From: Levilactobacillus zymae DSM 19395
GTDB taxonomy: Bacteria; Bacillota; Bacilli; Lactobacillales; Lactobacillaceae
Assembly: GCF_001434115.1 (NCBI RefSeq)
Contig: NZ_AZDW01000016.1
Location: forward strand, 1 to 64,000
Direction: 5' to 3'
DNA length: 64,000 nt
In this document: positions 29,430-38,358 of the stretch, in pieces
Numbering within the stretch: the first letter of the stretch is position 1
How the letters are laid out: each line of letters begins with the position of its first letter
Notes under the pieces: model-generated
What the model was told of the DNA's origin: nothing
Seen by the model: the letters and a program-made list of their open reading frames with translations, nothing else
The model's database searches: none
Program-made: the position numbers and the translations under genes

Positions 29430-29640
29430 CTGATCAGAGTCTGTATCTTTTATCGTCGTAAGCGCCCCGTAGCCGACTATTTTTTGCTACGACAGTTCGG
29501 ATCCTCTTGGTGACCCGTCCCAGCTCACTAGGCCCTGTATGACCTAGCGCTTCGGCAACCGCCCCTTTCTCCCCGGTCGGCGTTCATACAGGAACTCGCG
29601 GAGATACTCATGTTGGTTGCAACCTCTATCATTCAATTGT
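29430..29640 (-). promoter_or_regulatory. Lysine riboswitch (L box)
   Basis: On the minus strand the leader shows the L-box signature segments in order: AGAGGTTGCAACC, ATGAGTA, GAGAAAGGGGCGGTTGCCG, a pair of arms (CTGTATGA / TCATACAG) and GAGCTGGGACGGGTCACC, then the terminator. Lysine binding stabilises the aptamer and promotes termination, so it should repress the whole lysA-to-asd cluster when lysine is plentiful. Confidence 0.9.
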
Positions 29641-29647
29641 GTTTTAG

Positions 29648-29674
29648 ATTATAACAGTTCTCATAATTCGTCAA
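29648..29674 (-). promoter_or_regulatory. Promoter of the lysine-biosynthesis cluster
   Basis: Extended -10 TGTTATAAT (core 29648-29653) with TTGACG (29669-29674) 15 nt upstream; the transcript starts just before the L box. Confidence 0.7.
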
Positions 29675-29811
29675 GGGGTCTCATCGTTTTTCCAAATGTT
29701 TTCTAACTTTACGAATCAAATTTAAAATTCTGCGCTTGATTTAATCCCAAAAACTGATAAAGTCGTCATTAAAAATAGATGAGTCTTTTTTAATTCTTTG
29801 AGGTGATGAAT

Positions 29812-31188
29812 GTGAAAGTCGTTAAGTTTGGTGGGAGTTCATTAGCCACCGGCCAACAGGTTAATAAGGTTATTAATATCATTAAGGCCGATCCGGATCG
29901 GCGGGTCGTGGTGACCTCCGCTCCCGGTAAACGGTTTGCTGGAGACATCAAGGTCACCGACCTGTTAATCCAATACGCGACCCAGGTCCAACAGGGAAGT
30001 GATTACCAGCCAACCGTGACGGCAATCAGTGACCGGTACCAAGAAATCAGTGACTACTTCGAACTCCCCGCCACCACGTTAACGCTGATCCAACAAAAGT
30101 TGACCGCGTTAGCCACCACCACGTTCAGCGACGACGACCATTTAATGGCGGCCTTCAAGGCCCACGGCGAGTTGCTCAACGCGATCCTATTGGCGGCCGT
30201 CTTGAATCAACAGGGGATTCCGGCTAAGTTCATGGATCCCCGCACCGCCGGCATCCTGGTCACCGGCCAACCCAACGACGCCGACGTCTTGCCCGCTACC
30301 TACGCCAACCTGGCCCAGCTGCAACCGCAGGATACCCGCCTGGTCTTTCCGGGCTTCTTCGGCTACACGCCGGACGGTGACATTTATACGTTTGCGCGCG
30401 GCGGGTCCGACATCACCGGCGCCATTCTGAGCCGAGGGTTAAGCGCCGACCTCTACGAAAACTTCACCGACGTCGACGCCATCTACGCGGCGAACAATCA
30501 CGTGGTCGACCACCCCGCCGTCATCCAGAAGATGTCCTACCGGGAAATGCGGGAACTGTCCTACGCCGGTTTCTCCGTCTTCCAGGATGAAGCCATCATT
30601 CCCGCCGTGCAGGGGCAGGTCCCGGTCAACGTCAAAAACACCAATAATCCCAGCGCGCCCGGGACGTTAATCGTGCCGTCCCAGTTCGTGTTCAACCCGG
30701 CCTCACCTATCACGGGGATCGCCAGTTCGAACCGGTTCTCGGCCCTGTACCTCCACCGTTACCTGCTCAACAAGGAAGTCGGGTTTACCCTGAAACTGCT
30801 CGAGATTTTCCGGCGCTATAATATTTCCTACGAACACATGCCGTCCGGGATCGACGACCTGACCATCATCTTCGACCGGTCCAAATTGGACAGTGCCACC
30901 ATCAAGGCCCTGTGCAACGATGTCCGCCAAACGTTGGCTCCTGATTATCTGGAATGGATCGACGATTACGCCATCATTATGGTGGTCGGCGAAGGCATCG
31001 CCCACAACATCGGCACCATCGGCAAGGTCATCGATTCGTTGACCGAACACAACATCGCAATCCACATGATCAACCAGGGGGCCTCACGGATCTCCATCAT
31101 GCTCGGCGTTCAATCCAAGGACGCCGATAACGCGGTGCGTCGCATCTATCAGACCTTCTTTCAACCTAGCGAGGTGACTAATCAATGA
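29812..31188 (+). CDS. lysC: Aspartate kinase (single-subunit class)
   Basis: Phosphorylates aspartate, the entry step to lysine, DAP, threonine and methionine. KFGGSSLA near the N-terminus, VVVTSAPGKR, and FARGGSDITGAILSRG form the kinase domain; two ACT regulatory domains follow (VGFTLKLLEIFRRYNISYEHMP; IGKVIDSLTEHNIAIHMINQG). At about 458 residues it resembles B. subtilis YclM and E. coli LysC rather than the alpha-beta type. The GTG start (MKVVKFGG) is best spaced from GAGGTG; ATG or GTG 6-9 bases earlier are alternatives. It overlaps dapF by 4 nt. Confidence 0.94.
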   Translation: MKVVKFGGSSLATGQQVNKVINIIKADPDRRVVVTSAPGKRFAGDIKVTDLLIQYATQVQQGSDYQPTVTAISDRYQEISDYFELPATTLTLIQQKLTALATTTFSDDDHLMAAFKAHGELLNAILLAAVLNQQGIPAKFMDPRTAGILVTGQPNDADVLPATYANLAQLQPQDTRLVFPGFFGYTPDGDIYTFARGGSDITGAILSRGLSADLYENFTDVDAIYAANNHVVDHPAVIQKMSYREMRELSYAGFSVFQDEAIIPAVQGQVPVNVKNTNNPSAPGTLIVPSQFVFNPASPITGIASSNRFSALYLHRYLLNKEVGFTLKLLEIFRRYNISYEHMPSGIDDLTIIFDRSKLDSATIKALCNDVRQTLAPDYLEWIDDYAIIMVVGEGIAHNIGTIGKVIDSLTEHNIAIHMINQGASRISIMLGVQSKDADNAVRRIYQTFFQPSEVTNQ

Positions 31189-32186
31189 GCACCCTAACCA
31201 AAGCCCACGGCTCCGAAAACCAATTCTTCATCCTGGACCAGACCCAACTCGACCAACCGTTGAACGACGGTGAGTTAAGTCAGCTGGCCATTCAAATCTG
31301 TAACCCCGCCCACCACGTGCTCGACGGTGCGGACGGCGTGCTGGTAGTCAACACCACCACCCACCCCGACTGTCTGGGCGAAATGCGCATCATCAACGCC
31401 GATGGGAGTGAAGCCAAGATGTGCGGTAACGGGCTTCGGACCGTGACGCGCTACTTAGCCGAGAAGTTCCAACAAACCAAGTTTAAAATCGCCACCCCGT
31501 TCATGGATTTGGCCGTCGAACAGGCTCCGGCCTTGGCGCCCAAAGTTCCGGCCTACAGCGTGCAAATTGCGCCGATTTCCATGGCCGCAGCCGACCTGCC
31601 ACTACACTACCACGACCAACCCGTGCTCGATAACCAACTCGTGCCCGAGTTTCTCCCGGAACAGCGCTTTACGGCCATCGCCGTGCCCAACCCGCATTTG
31701 ATCAGCTTCGTCGACCAGATCAATCAGGCCGACCTCGGCCAACTCGGTCAGGGCTTAAACGCAACTAATCCCTACTTTACGGAGGGCGTCAACGTAAGCT
31801 TCGCGGTCATTGAAGGGCCCAACCAGCTCTTCGTGCAGACCTACGAACGCGGCGTGGGCTTCACCAACGCCTGCGGGACGGGAATGTCGGCCACCAGTCT
31901 GGCCTTCGCCCGTCAATTTGCTGACCAGTTCGATCCGGCTCACCCGATTACGGTCCGGAATCCGGGCGGCTTAGTTCAGGTCCGCGTGGTGTTAGGCGCT
32001 ACGGCGGCAACCAGCCAACTCCACCTGATTGGCAACGCGACGTTTACCGCTAAGCTCGACCTCCCCGAAGCCGATTTACACCACGTCAACTTGACGCACC
32101 TGACGAGTCGACCGACCGACGAGGAGGCCGCCTACCAGGCCTTCGTCCAAGCGGCCAACGACCACGCTGCGTCGTCTGAAAATTAA
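31185..32186 (+). CDS. dapF: Diaminopimelate epimerase
   Basis: Converts LL-DAP to meso-DAP with two catalytic cysteines, seen here in AKMCGNGLRTVTRYL and TNACGTGMSATSLAF. N-terminal AHGSENQFFILD is typical. 333 residues, slightly long because of a C-terminal extension of about 20 residues. Co-transcribed with lysC, away from the other lysine genes. Confidence 0.95.
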   Translation: MSTLTKAHGSENQFFILDQTQLDQPLNDGELSQLAIQICNPAHHVLDGADGVLVVNTTTHPDCLGEMRIINADGSEAKMCGNGLRTVTRYLAEKFQQTKFKIATPFMDLAVEQAPALAPKVPAYSVQIAPISMAAADLPLHYHDQPVLDNQLVPEFLPEQRFTAIAVPNPHLISFVDQINQADLGQLGQGLNATNPYFTEGVNVSFAVIEGPNQLFVQTYERGVGFTNACGTGMSATSLAFARQFADQFDPAHPITVRNPGGLVQVRVVLGATAATSQLHLIGNATFTAKLDLPEADLHHVNLTHLTSRPTDEEAAYQAFVQAANDHAASSEN

Positions 32187-32200
32187 AATTATGACCTTCG

Positions 32201-32232
32201 ACTCACCCAACTTACCGTTGGGTGAGTTTTTT
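32201..32232 (+). terminator. Rho-independent terminator of lysC-dapF
   Basis: ACTCACCCAAC (32201-32211) pairs with GTTGGGTGAGT (32217-32227), followed by TTTTTT-rich sequence. Confidence 0.9.
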
Positions 32233-32259
32233 GCTTGGGCGTAGAACGTTGACCGTCGC

Positions 32260-32292
32260 AAAAAAGGGGTTGCCCACTTCGGCAACCCTTTC
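32260..32292 (-). terminator. Rho-independent terminator of the matrixin-like gene
   Basis: On the minus strand AAAGGGTTGCC pairs with GGCAACCCCTTT, followed by a U run; convergent with the dapF terminator. Confidence 0.85.
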
Positions 32293-32315
32293 GATCTGCT
32301 ATAGTTGATGCTTGA

Positions 32316-32912
32316 CTACTTCACGTTCGCGTAGGCCTTCGCCAAGCCTAACTTATCGGCTTTCGTTAAATTTCCATTCCACCAACCAGTCTCATTCACC
32401 AAACTCCTCTTAATAGTAGTGGAGTTGTCAAGACCTAATCCGACCGCAATCGCTTCTGCTGCATTTACGGTCTCCATGGTTTGACCATCAACTACCATAT
32501 TATCGTTGGGATAAAAAGCTTGTTTGCCGCAGACTTTTCGATTCAACCGTAGCCTTACATGCTTAAAGACGTGTGTTCCATCATCTTTATTCCGCAAAAA
32601 ATCCCAATCCGCAGTCGCATACTTACCTTTAAATTTTGCGACAGTGGTCAGCGTCATTTTGGCCTTTTTCTTTGAAGTGGCTTTTAATTTAATAGTACCA
32701 TTGTGGTCGAACTTATGTATGGCCTTTTTCCAAACCTTTTGCCAATGCTTGGATGACGAGTTGATATGATAGGTGACGGTGCGCGAAGCAAAATGGCCCC
32801 CGACATTGGGCGTAACCGCACTAGCACTGGCTGACGTGCCGCCACCAAAGGCGAACATGCCGATGACCACGGCACCGCTCACGGCAATTTTCTTAATCAA
32901 ACTGTTCTTCAT
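32316..32912 (-). CDS. Secreted matrixin-like protein with a lost zinc site
   Basis: 198 residues from MKNSLIKKIA, with a signal peptide (AVSGAVVIGMFAFGGGTSASA) and then a region like small secreted matrixins of lactobacilli (TVTYHINSSSKHWQKVWKKA). Where those enzymes have HExxHxxGLxH, this protein reads E153-A154-I-A-V157-G-L-G-L-D-N163, so all three zinc ligands and the catalytic Glu are replaced. It is therefore probably not a protease. It may bind surfaces or peptides, or be decaying, although the frame is intact. Assignment to the family is by pattern and is moderately sure. Codon use is more AT-rich than that of its neighbours. Confidence 0.65.
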   Translation of the reverse strand: MKNSLIKKIAVSGAVVIGMFAFGGGTSASASAVTPNVGGHFASRTVTYHINSSSKHWQKVWKKAIHKFDHNGTIKLKATSKKKAKMTLTTVAKFKGKYATADWDFLRNKDDGTHVFKHVRLRLNRKVCGKQAFYPNDNMVVDGQTMETVNAAEAIAVGLGLDNSTTIKRSLVNETGWWNGNLTKADKLGLAKAYANVK

Positions 32913-33112
32913 GCTGATAATTCCCCTTTTTGTAAGTAATGTGCCAAGTGTAGCATAGTGCCACGACACATTATGGCGTCACCTGCTAAACGGGATAACT
33001 TTTTTAAATAAACATGTTTTTGTGGGTCATTTTTATCATGGCTATTATTCCCCCTTAGAAAACCAGCTTATATGGTCTCAACTCCGAGCCCGTCCCGTTC
33101 CAGTCAACTGCT

Positions 33113-33150
33113 AAAAAAATCCCGCATCGGCCTAACGCCAATGCGGGATT
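33113..33150 (-). terminator. Rho-independent terminator of cshA
   Basis: AATCCCGCATTGG (minus strand) pairs with CCGATGCGGGATT and is followed by seven U; arms 33118-33130 and 33138-33150. Confidence 0.92.
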
Positions 33151-33176
33151 CCCTAATCATTCTCTTTTAAATGAAA

Positions 33177-34742
33177 CTAGTCTTTTTTCCGAATCGTGAA
33201 GCCGTGCTTGGCCCCTTCGGAACGCCGACCACCATTGCTGCGCCGGTCGCGATTACCGCCCCGGTTCCGATCATTCCGGTCGTTGCGGTCGTTACCGCCC
33301 CGCCGGTTACGGTCGTAGTGCCGATGTTCGCCACCGCCACGGTGACCGCCGTTACCACCACGATGGTAACCGCCACCACGGTGATAACCACCACCGCTAC
33401 CGTGACGCTTGCCACCGCGCTTAGGCAGTGGCCGTTCCGGCGTAATCTTAACGGGTACCTGGCTGTTGTCATCCTTAGTGACTGCGTTTAATAACGCCGC
33501 CGCTAAGTCTTCAGCATCGTACTCGTCCAGTAAGCTCTTCGCTGCGTCCGCGTACTTTTCGGTATCCGTCTTGTTGATCAGATCAGAAACGGCTTCCTTA
33601 GCCACGCCCAATTGACCGACAAAGGCTTCTTCGGCCGAAGGTGGCTTCAGAGGCAGCATCCGCACTTTGGTCAACTTTTCGATTTCGCGTAAGTAACCCA
33701 TTTCGTTTGGCGTCACGAAGGTCATGGAGACCCCGTGCTTCCCGGCACGGCCCGTCCGGCCGACCCGGTGAACGTAACTATCTGGATCTTGCGGAATATC
33801 GTAGTTGTACACGTGGGTCACGTCGTTGATATCGATCCCCCGGGCAGCCACGTCGGTTGCGACCAGGATATCCAACTTCCCGTGACGGAATTCGTTCATG
33901 ATTTGGGTCCGGCGCTTTTGCGTCAAGTCCCCGTGAATTCCGGCGGCGTTATACCCGCGGGCTTGTAACCCGTTGGAGATTTCGTCGACCCGGCGCTTAG
34001 TCCGCGTGAAGACGATGGTCAAGTCTGGGTCTTGCACGTCGAAGAACCGCGTCATGATGTCAAACTTTTCAAAGTCCCGGGAACGCACGTAGTATTGGTC
34101 GATCAGATCCGTAGTCAATTCCTTGGCCTTGATCTTCACGTGCTTCGGGTCTTGCATGAATTGCACACCGACCCGCTTGATTTCGGGTGGCATAGTGGCG
34201 GAGAACAGCATGGTTTGCCGTTCTTCTGGTAATTGCTTGATAATGTCTTCAATGTCGTCCAAGAAGCCCATGTTCAGCATTTCGTCGGCTTCATCTAACA
34301 CCAACATTTGAACGTGGTCCAGCTTCAAGGTCCGCCGCCGGATGTGGTCTAATAACCGACCGGGCGTCCCAACGACGACTTGGGGGTGGTTCTTTAAGCT
34401 CTTGATTTGACGCCGGATATCCGCCCCACCGTAAACCACTTGGACGTTGGCCCGTTCGTTACGGCCTAACTTATAGATTTCTTCTTGGGTCTGGATGGCC
34501 AGTTCCCGCGTTGGGGAAACCACTAAGGCCTGAACGTTCGGATTGTTTTTATCAATCTTTTCCAGAATGGGGAGTGCGAAGGCCGCCGTCTTACCAGTCC
34601 CGGTTTGGGCCTGGCCAATCACATCTTGGCCAGCCAAGACCATCGGGATGGTTTCGGCTTGAATTGGGGTCGCTTCTTCGTAACCTGCTTCAGTAACAGC
34701 TCTCAGTAGGTCCTCGGAAAGACCCAGTTCTTTAAACTTCAA
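33177..34742 (-). CDS. cshA: DEAD-box RNA helicase CshA
   Basis: ATP-dependent RNA helicase associated with the RNA degradosome and cold adaptation. Motifs: Q motif (PIQAETIP), I AQTGTGKT, Ia PTRELA, II VLDEADEM, III SAT, V ATDVAARGID, VI HRVGRTGRAG. A C-terminal domain is followed from about residue 440 by a Gly/Arg/His/Asn/Asp-rich tail (repeats of HRGGG, NDRNDRNDRNRGG). Start is TTG, with GGAGG 9 nt upstream. 521 residues, close to B. subtilis CshA. Monocistronic. Confidence 0.95.
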   Translation of the reverse strand: MKFKELGLSEDLLRAVTEAGYEEATPIQAETIPMVLAGQDVIGQAQTGTGKTAAFALPILEKIDKNNPNVQALVVSPTRELAIQTQEEIYKLGRNERANVQVVYGGADIRRQIKSLKNHPQVVVGTPGRLLDHIRRRTLKLDHVQMLVLDEADEMLNMGFLDDIEDIIKQLPEERQTMLFSATMPPEIKRVGVQFMQDPKHVKIKAKELTTDLIDQYYVRSRDFEKFDIMTRFFDVQDPDLTIVFTRTKRRVDEISNGLQARGYNAAGIHGDLTQKRRTQIMNEFRHGKLDILVATDVAARGIDINDVTHVYNYDIPQDPDSYVHRVGRTGRAGKHGVSMTFVTPNEMGYLREIEKLTKVRMLPLKPPSAEEAFVGQLGVAKEAVSDLINKTDTEKYADAAKSLLDEYDAEDLAAALLNAVTKDDNSQVPVKITPERPLPKRGGKRHGSGGGYHRGGGYHRGGNGGHRGGGEHRHYDRNRRGGNDRNDRNDRNRGGNRDRRSNGGRRSEGAKHGFTIRKKD

Positions 34743-34889
34743 GTATAATTTCCTCCTAATAATGAGTACGTCACCCTAGTGCCTTGTTCGTCTTGGAAAA
34801 AATCCGTTTCCCGTGAGGCGGCTAACAATTGGCTAGAGCGGAGTAAGTTCGATTCTTAAATTTTACAACTCAACCATCATACAACGCCG

Positions 34890-34930
34890 GATTAAAATAA
34901 GCAACTTCCAAGACTCCTGGAAATTGCTTA
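34890..34930 (-). terminator. Terminator of murF
   Basis: A 12-bp stem (34899-34910 with 34918-34929) and ATTTTAAT tail on the minus strand after murF. Confidence 0.8.
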
Positions 34931-34944
34931 CATTTAAACTATTT

Positions 34945-36330
34945 TCATTTTTTTTCAGTCGGGAGCAGTTGGGCCAGCACGTTTTCAAGGTGAATTCCGT
35001 GCGATCCCTTTAATAAAATCTGGTCGTCGGCCGTGACCGTCTCCTGTAAGGCCGCCGTGACGCCCGCCAGATCCGCGCTATCGAAGTGCGTGACGGGGAG
35101 TTCCGGTGCCTCGGCGGCTAGTGCGGCCTGCAAAGCTTTCATTTGCGGCCCCACCAGGTAGACGTGGGCAAACTTGGTCGGGTCTAAGGCGCTAGCTAAC
35201 CCGGCGTGAAGCTCGGCGGACTGATCGCCCAGTTCCAACATGTCACCCAAAACCACTAGGCGCCGGCCCTTGACCGGCGTTTGTCCGAAGGCGTGTAGGA
35301 CCTCGCGGACCGCCGTGGGGTTGGAATTATAGACGTCACTCAGGAGGCTTTCCCCCTGCGCCCCGGTCAACCATTCGGCCCGGTTCTTGGTCAACGGCAC
35401 CGTTTGCAGCGCCTTTTGCGCGTTCTCCGGCCGAATCCGGTACAGGTCAGCCACCGCCAGGGCCGCCAACGCGTTGTTGACGTTGTAATCCCCGATCATC
35501 GGCACCGTGAAGCGGACTTCGGGCCACTTGTTGGTGGTGAAGCTGGTGCTAGTCGGCGTGTCGGTCACCTCGGTAGCGTACAGGTCGTCGGTCTCGTGAC
35601 GGCCAAAGGTCACCTGTTGTTGATCGAGGTCGGCCACCCGTTGGCGTAACAACGGTTCGTCGCCGTCGTAGACGAAGAAACCATCGTCGCTCAGGCCGTG
35701 GGTGATTTCGAATTTAGCATCTGCGATTTTATCACGGGTACCGAAGAATTCGATGTGGGCCTCACCAATCATGGTGATCACGGCCACGTCCGGCGTAACC
35801 AGCTTACTCAGAAAGTCCAGCTGACCGGGACGATCCATCCCCATTTCCACCACTAACATCTCGGTGTTGGGTTCCATCGACAGCACCGTCATCGGCACCC
35901 CGATTTCGTTGTTGAAGTTGGCGTAGGTCTTGGTCACGTTAAATTGCGTGCTTAACAGCGCCGCAATCATGTCCTTGGTCGTGGTCTTCCCGTTGCTCCC
36001 GGTAATGGCAACCACCCGGGGATTGATCTTGGTCAAATAATAACGGGCTAACGTTTGTAAGGCGGTCAGCGAGTTTTCGACTTGAATTACGGGGAAATCG
36101 GCCGGGGCCTTGGCTAAATCTTGGGCCCATAAGGTCGCCGCCGCACCGTGATCAATCGCCGATTGGATAAACTGGTGACCGTCTTGTTCTCCGGTCAATG
36201 GGATAAAGAGCCCTCCTGGTTGGAGGTGCCGACTATCAAACGCCACGCTAGTCACGTTGACGCTCGCCCACTGTTCGTAATCATTGATTGCCCCGACTGC
36301 ATGGGCAATTTCCGCAAGTTGCATCTTCAT
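34945..36330 (-). CDS. murF: UDP-MurNAc-tripeptide D-alanyl-D-alanine ligase
   Basis: Adds D-Ala-D-Ala to the UDP-MurNAc-tripeptide in the cytoplasm. ATP motif GSNGKTTTKDM, GMDRPGQL, the central NNALAALAVADL and the C-terminal LGDMLELGD are clear. I start at MKMQLAEI (461 residues), 9 nt after GGGAG. ddl, its frequent neighbour, is not here. It provides the step using the DAP made by the cluster at 22-32 kb. Confidence 0.95.
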   Translation of the reverse strand: MKMQLAEIAHAVGAINDYEQWASVNVTSVAFDSRHLQPGGLFIPLTGEQDGHQFIQSAIDHGAAATLWAQDLAKAPADFPVIQVENSLTALQTLARYYLTKINPRVVAITGSNGKTTTKDMIAALLSTQFNVTKTYANFNNEIGVPMTVLSMEPNTEMLVVEMGMDRPGQLDFLSKLVTPDVAVITMIGEAHIEFFGTRDKIADAKFEITHGLSDDGFFVYDGDEPLLRQRVADLDQQQVTFGRHETDDLYATEVTDTPTSTSFTTNKWPEVRFTVPMIGDYNVNNALAALAVADLYRIRPENAQKALQTVPLTKNRAEWLTGAQGESLLSDVYNSNPTAVREVLHAFGQTPVKGRRLVVLGDMLELGDQSAELHAGLASALDPTKFAHVYLVGPQMKALQAALAAEAPELPVTHFDSADLAGVTAALQETVTADDQILLKGSHGIHLENVLAQLLPTEKK

Positions 36331-36595
36331 TTTGTCTAACTCCCATTTTCGCGTGGCACTGCCGCCACCCGTCATTAGCTTTCTCGGGCCCAGCCGGTCC
36401 GGGATAAAATTCTGATTCTCATTATACCATGAATCCCGAACGGAAAATTGAAAATCCCGAATTGGTTGGGACCGTTCCCCCGACTGCTCCCCACCGGACC
36501 GTTACCCGCCCAAGCGGTCTGGCGCCCTTCGCCTACTCAACCAGTGGCCAAAAGAAAAACCCCCGTCACGATTGACCGTGCGGGAGTCCTTTAAC
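36331..36595. other. Intergenic region upstream of murF
   Basis: About 265 nt, GC-rich in its left half. Only the terminator of the downstream-lying unknown gene (36552-36587) is recognisable. Confidence 0.5.
36552..36587 (-). terminator. Terminator of the unknown gene before htpX
   Basis: ACTCCCGCACG pairs with CGTGACGGGGGT and is followed by TTTTTCTTTT on the minus strand. Confidence 0.85.
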
Positions 36596-37381
36596 CTAGA
36601 TTAAGTCGGCAACCTCACTAAATTCCTGGTTGTCGTGAATCGTGAGTGCCCATTCGCGGGTAGTTAGATCATACCGGAGACTCGCCACTTCCTTGGAATC
36701 GGCGTACACCTCTTCTTGGGTGTGCCAGGTGGCTTGATGTTCGGGATGGTGCACGGCCCGGACCGGAATCATGTAGACCCGGTGCCGTTCCACCAATTGG
36801 TCGAAGGCAATCACCGCGCCGTCCATCAACCCTTCCGTGAGTTGTAGCAGGATTTCGTGCGGCACATCGCTGATGGCTAACGGCCGGGCAAAGACCCACC
36901 GGTTGTTGTGCATCGACCGCAGGTGCCGCTTGATGCTGACATCCAACACGTGGTTGAAGTTGCCCAGCTGACGGTAATAGATCTTATAAAACCCGTCGCG
37001 GAGGGTCAAAAAGGCGTATTCATTTTGTAACTTCGCGTAAAACGGGGTCCGGAGATGAGTCTCCATGTGCCCCAGGTACAATAGTTCCGCAATTTCTGAC
37101 GGGAGTAAAAAGTCTAAATCATCCGCGTGGACGTAATCGAGCCATTTGACCGCAGCCGTGTGCTTCGCTAGTAAGTAGCGCCGCACCTGGGCCTGGCCAG
37201 CGATGGTTTGAAAACGCGTGTGCGGATTCAACGTGACGTCGGTCCCAGCCTCCGCATTAAGCAGGAGTAGCTGATTGGGGACCTCGGGGACCCCGTTTAA
37301 AAAATCGGCGGGTGACACCCCGAGCGAGTAAACCATGTTGGTAACGGGTTCTAAACTGAGATAGACAAAATTTCCACGCAT
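36596..37381 (-). CDS. Conserved-looking protein of unknown function
   Basis: 261 residues, no signal peptide, no membrane segment, no motif I recognise. It is a soluble, His- and aromatic-rich sequence with GDGAV-like short runs but no nucleotide site; the middle part (LDYVHADDLDFLLPSEIAELLYLGHMETHL is spread over about residues 100-130) suggests an alpha-helical domain. It ends in an acidic segment (NQEFSEVADLI). It follows lemA-htpX, 75 nt after htpX, with its own terminator, so it may share their transcript. Composition and codon use are like its neighbours, so a real gene is likely. Confidence 0.7.
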   Translation of the reverse strand: MRGNFVYLSLEPVTNMVYSLGVSPADFLNGVPEVPNQLLLLNAEAGTDVTLNPHTRFQTIAGQAQVRRYLLAKHTAAVKWLDYVHADDLDFLLPSEIAELLYLGHMETHLRTPFYAKLQNEYAFLTLRDGFYKIYYRQLGNFNHVLDVSIKRHLRSMHNNRWVFARPLAISDVPHEILLQLTEGLMDGAVIAFDQLVERHRVYMIPVRAVHHPEHQATWHTQEEVYADSKEVASLRYDLTTREWALTIHDNQEFSEVADLI

Positions 37382-37456
37382 GCGCTTTACACTCTTTCTA
37401 CTAAAATTCCTTTCCCATTGTACACCGAAACACCGCCGTTTCGGTGAGTTTTTTGG

Positions 37457-38350
37457 TTACATTTTTTCGAGACGGGCGATCCGATCGGCAATTGGCGGAT
37501 GGGTCGCAAATAAGTCCGTCATTTTCCGTTTGTTTTTAAACGGATCCCCGATGTACATGGCCGCACTGCTGGGGTCGGCCTCCTGCATCGGTTCGCTGTT
37601 GTCGATCTTTTCTAACGCCGAGATCAACCCCTGAGGATTCCGCGTCAGCTCCACGCTAGACGCATCGGCCAGGTATTCACGATTCCGTGAGAGGGCCATC
37701 TGGGCAATGCTGGCCGCTAACGGCGCCAGGAAGATCAACAGGATCGACACCACCATGGCTAACGCCCCACCAGCGGAATCCCGGTCGTCATCGTCGCGCC
37801 GACCGGCCCCGAACCACATCAAATTGCTGGCCAGGTTGACCAGAAAACTGATTGCGGCCGACAGGGCCAACGCGATGGTTTGTAACCGAATGTCGTAGTT
37901 CCGAATGTGGGAGATTTCGTGCCCAATCACGCCCTCGAGCTCTTCACGGTTCAAGCGCGTCAACAACCCGGTGGTCACGGCCACGGCCGAATGCTCAGGG
38001 TTGTTCCCCGTGGCAAACGCGTTGGGACTAGCATCGTCAATGATGAAGACCCGCGGCATCGGCACTTGACCGACCATCGCCATGTCTTCGATCAGGTGCC
38101 AAAGCTGTGGCGCCTGGTCTTCATTTTTGATCTCTTGCGCGTTGTTCAGGCTCATGACCACGTCGGTCGAGTTACTGATCATGATGACCATATACACAGC
38201 CGTCACGACCACCGCCCACAGGCAACCGGTCACCCAATTGCCGGCAAACACGTCCCCTAACGCCGCCCCTAAGGCGACCACTAATAGCGTAAAACCGGCC
38301 ATGACGTAGCCGGTTCGTCGTTTGTTCATGGCAATCTGTTCATACAACAT
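37457..38350 (-). CDS. htpX: Membrane zinc metalloprotease HtpX
   Basis: M48-family membrane protease in protein quality control. Two N-terminal membrane segments, the zinc motif [14 protein letters not shown], two further hydrophobic segments after it, and the third ligand region [17 protein letters not shown]. The C-terminal [16 protein letters not shown] is a family hallmark. 297 residues. Eight nt after lemA, the usual lemA-htpX pair. Confidence 0.96.
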   Translation of the reverse strand: MLYEQIAMNKRRTGYVMAGFTLLVVALGAALGDVFAGNWVTGCLWAVVVTAVYMVIMISNSTDVVMSLNNAQEIKNEDQAPQLWHLIEDMAMVGQVPMPRVFIIDDASPNAFATGNNPEHSAVAVTTGLLTRLNREELEGVIGHEISHIRNYDIRLQTIALALSAAISFLVNLASNLMWFGAGRRDDDDRDSAGGALAMVVSILLIFLAPLAASIAQMALSRNREYLADASSVELTRNPQGLISALEKIDNSEPMQEADPSSAAMYIGDPFKNKRKMTDLFATHPPIADRIARLEKM

Positions 38351-38358
38351 AGAATCGC

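Larger units (their letters stand above)
29347..29811. other. Divergent control region lysA/lysC
   Basis: 465 nt. The left two-thirds hold the lysine riboswitch, terminator and minus-strand promoter. The right part (29675-29811) is AT-rich and must contain the lysC promoter: TTGATT with a later GATAAA-like -10 is visible, not convincing. No second L box is seen on the plus strand. Confidence 0.6.

Noticed and set aside
29430-29640. T-box or S-box as alternative for the lysA leader
   Set aside because: No GGTGGTACC T-box motif and no S-box core; the L-box segments are in the right order and fit the genes.
33290-33400. Short tandem repeats that at first suggest a CRISPR-like array
   Set aside because: The repeats are in-frame codons for HRGGG and NDR units of CshA, with no spacers.
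33171-33491. 106-codon plus-strand frame rich in Val/Thr/Ala opposite cshA
   Set aside because: It is the complement of the Gly/Arg/His codon repeats of the CshA tail.
37424-37448. CACCGAAAC/GTTTCGGTG hairpin followed by T run on the plus strand
   Set aside because: The T run lies on the plus strand, where no gene precedes it; it may serve htpX weakly, but orientation does not support a clear call.
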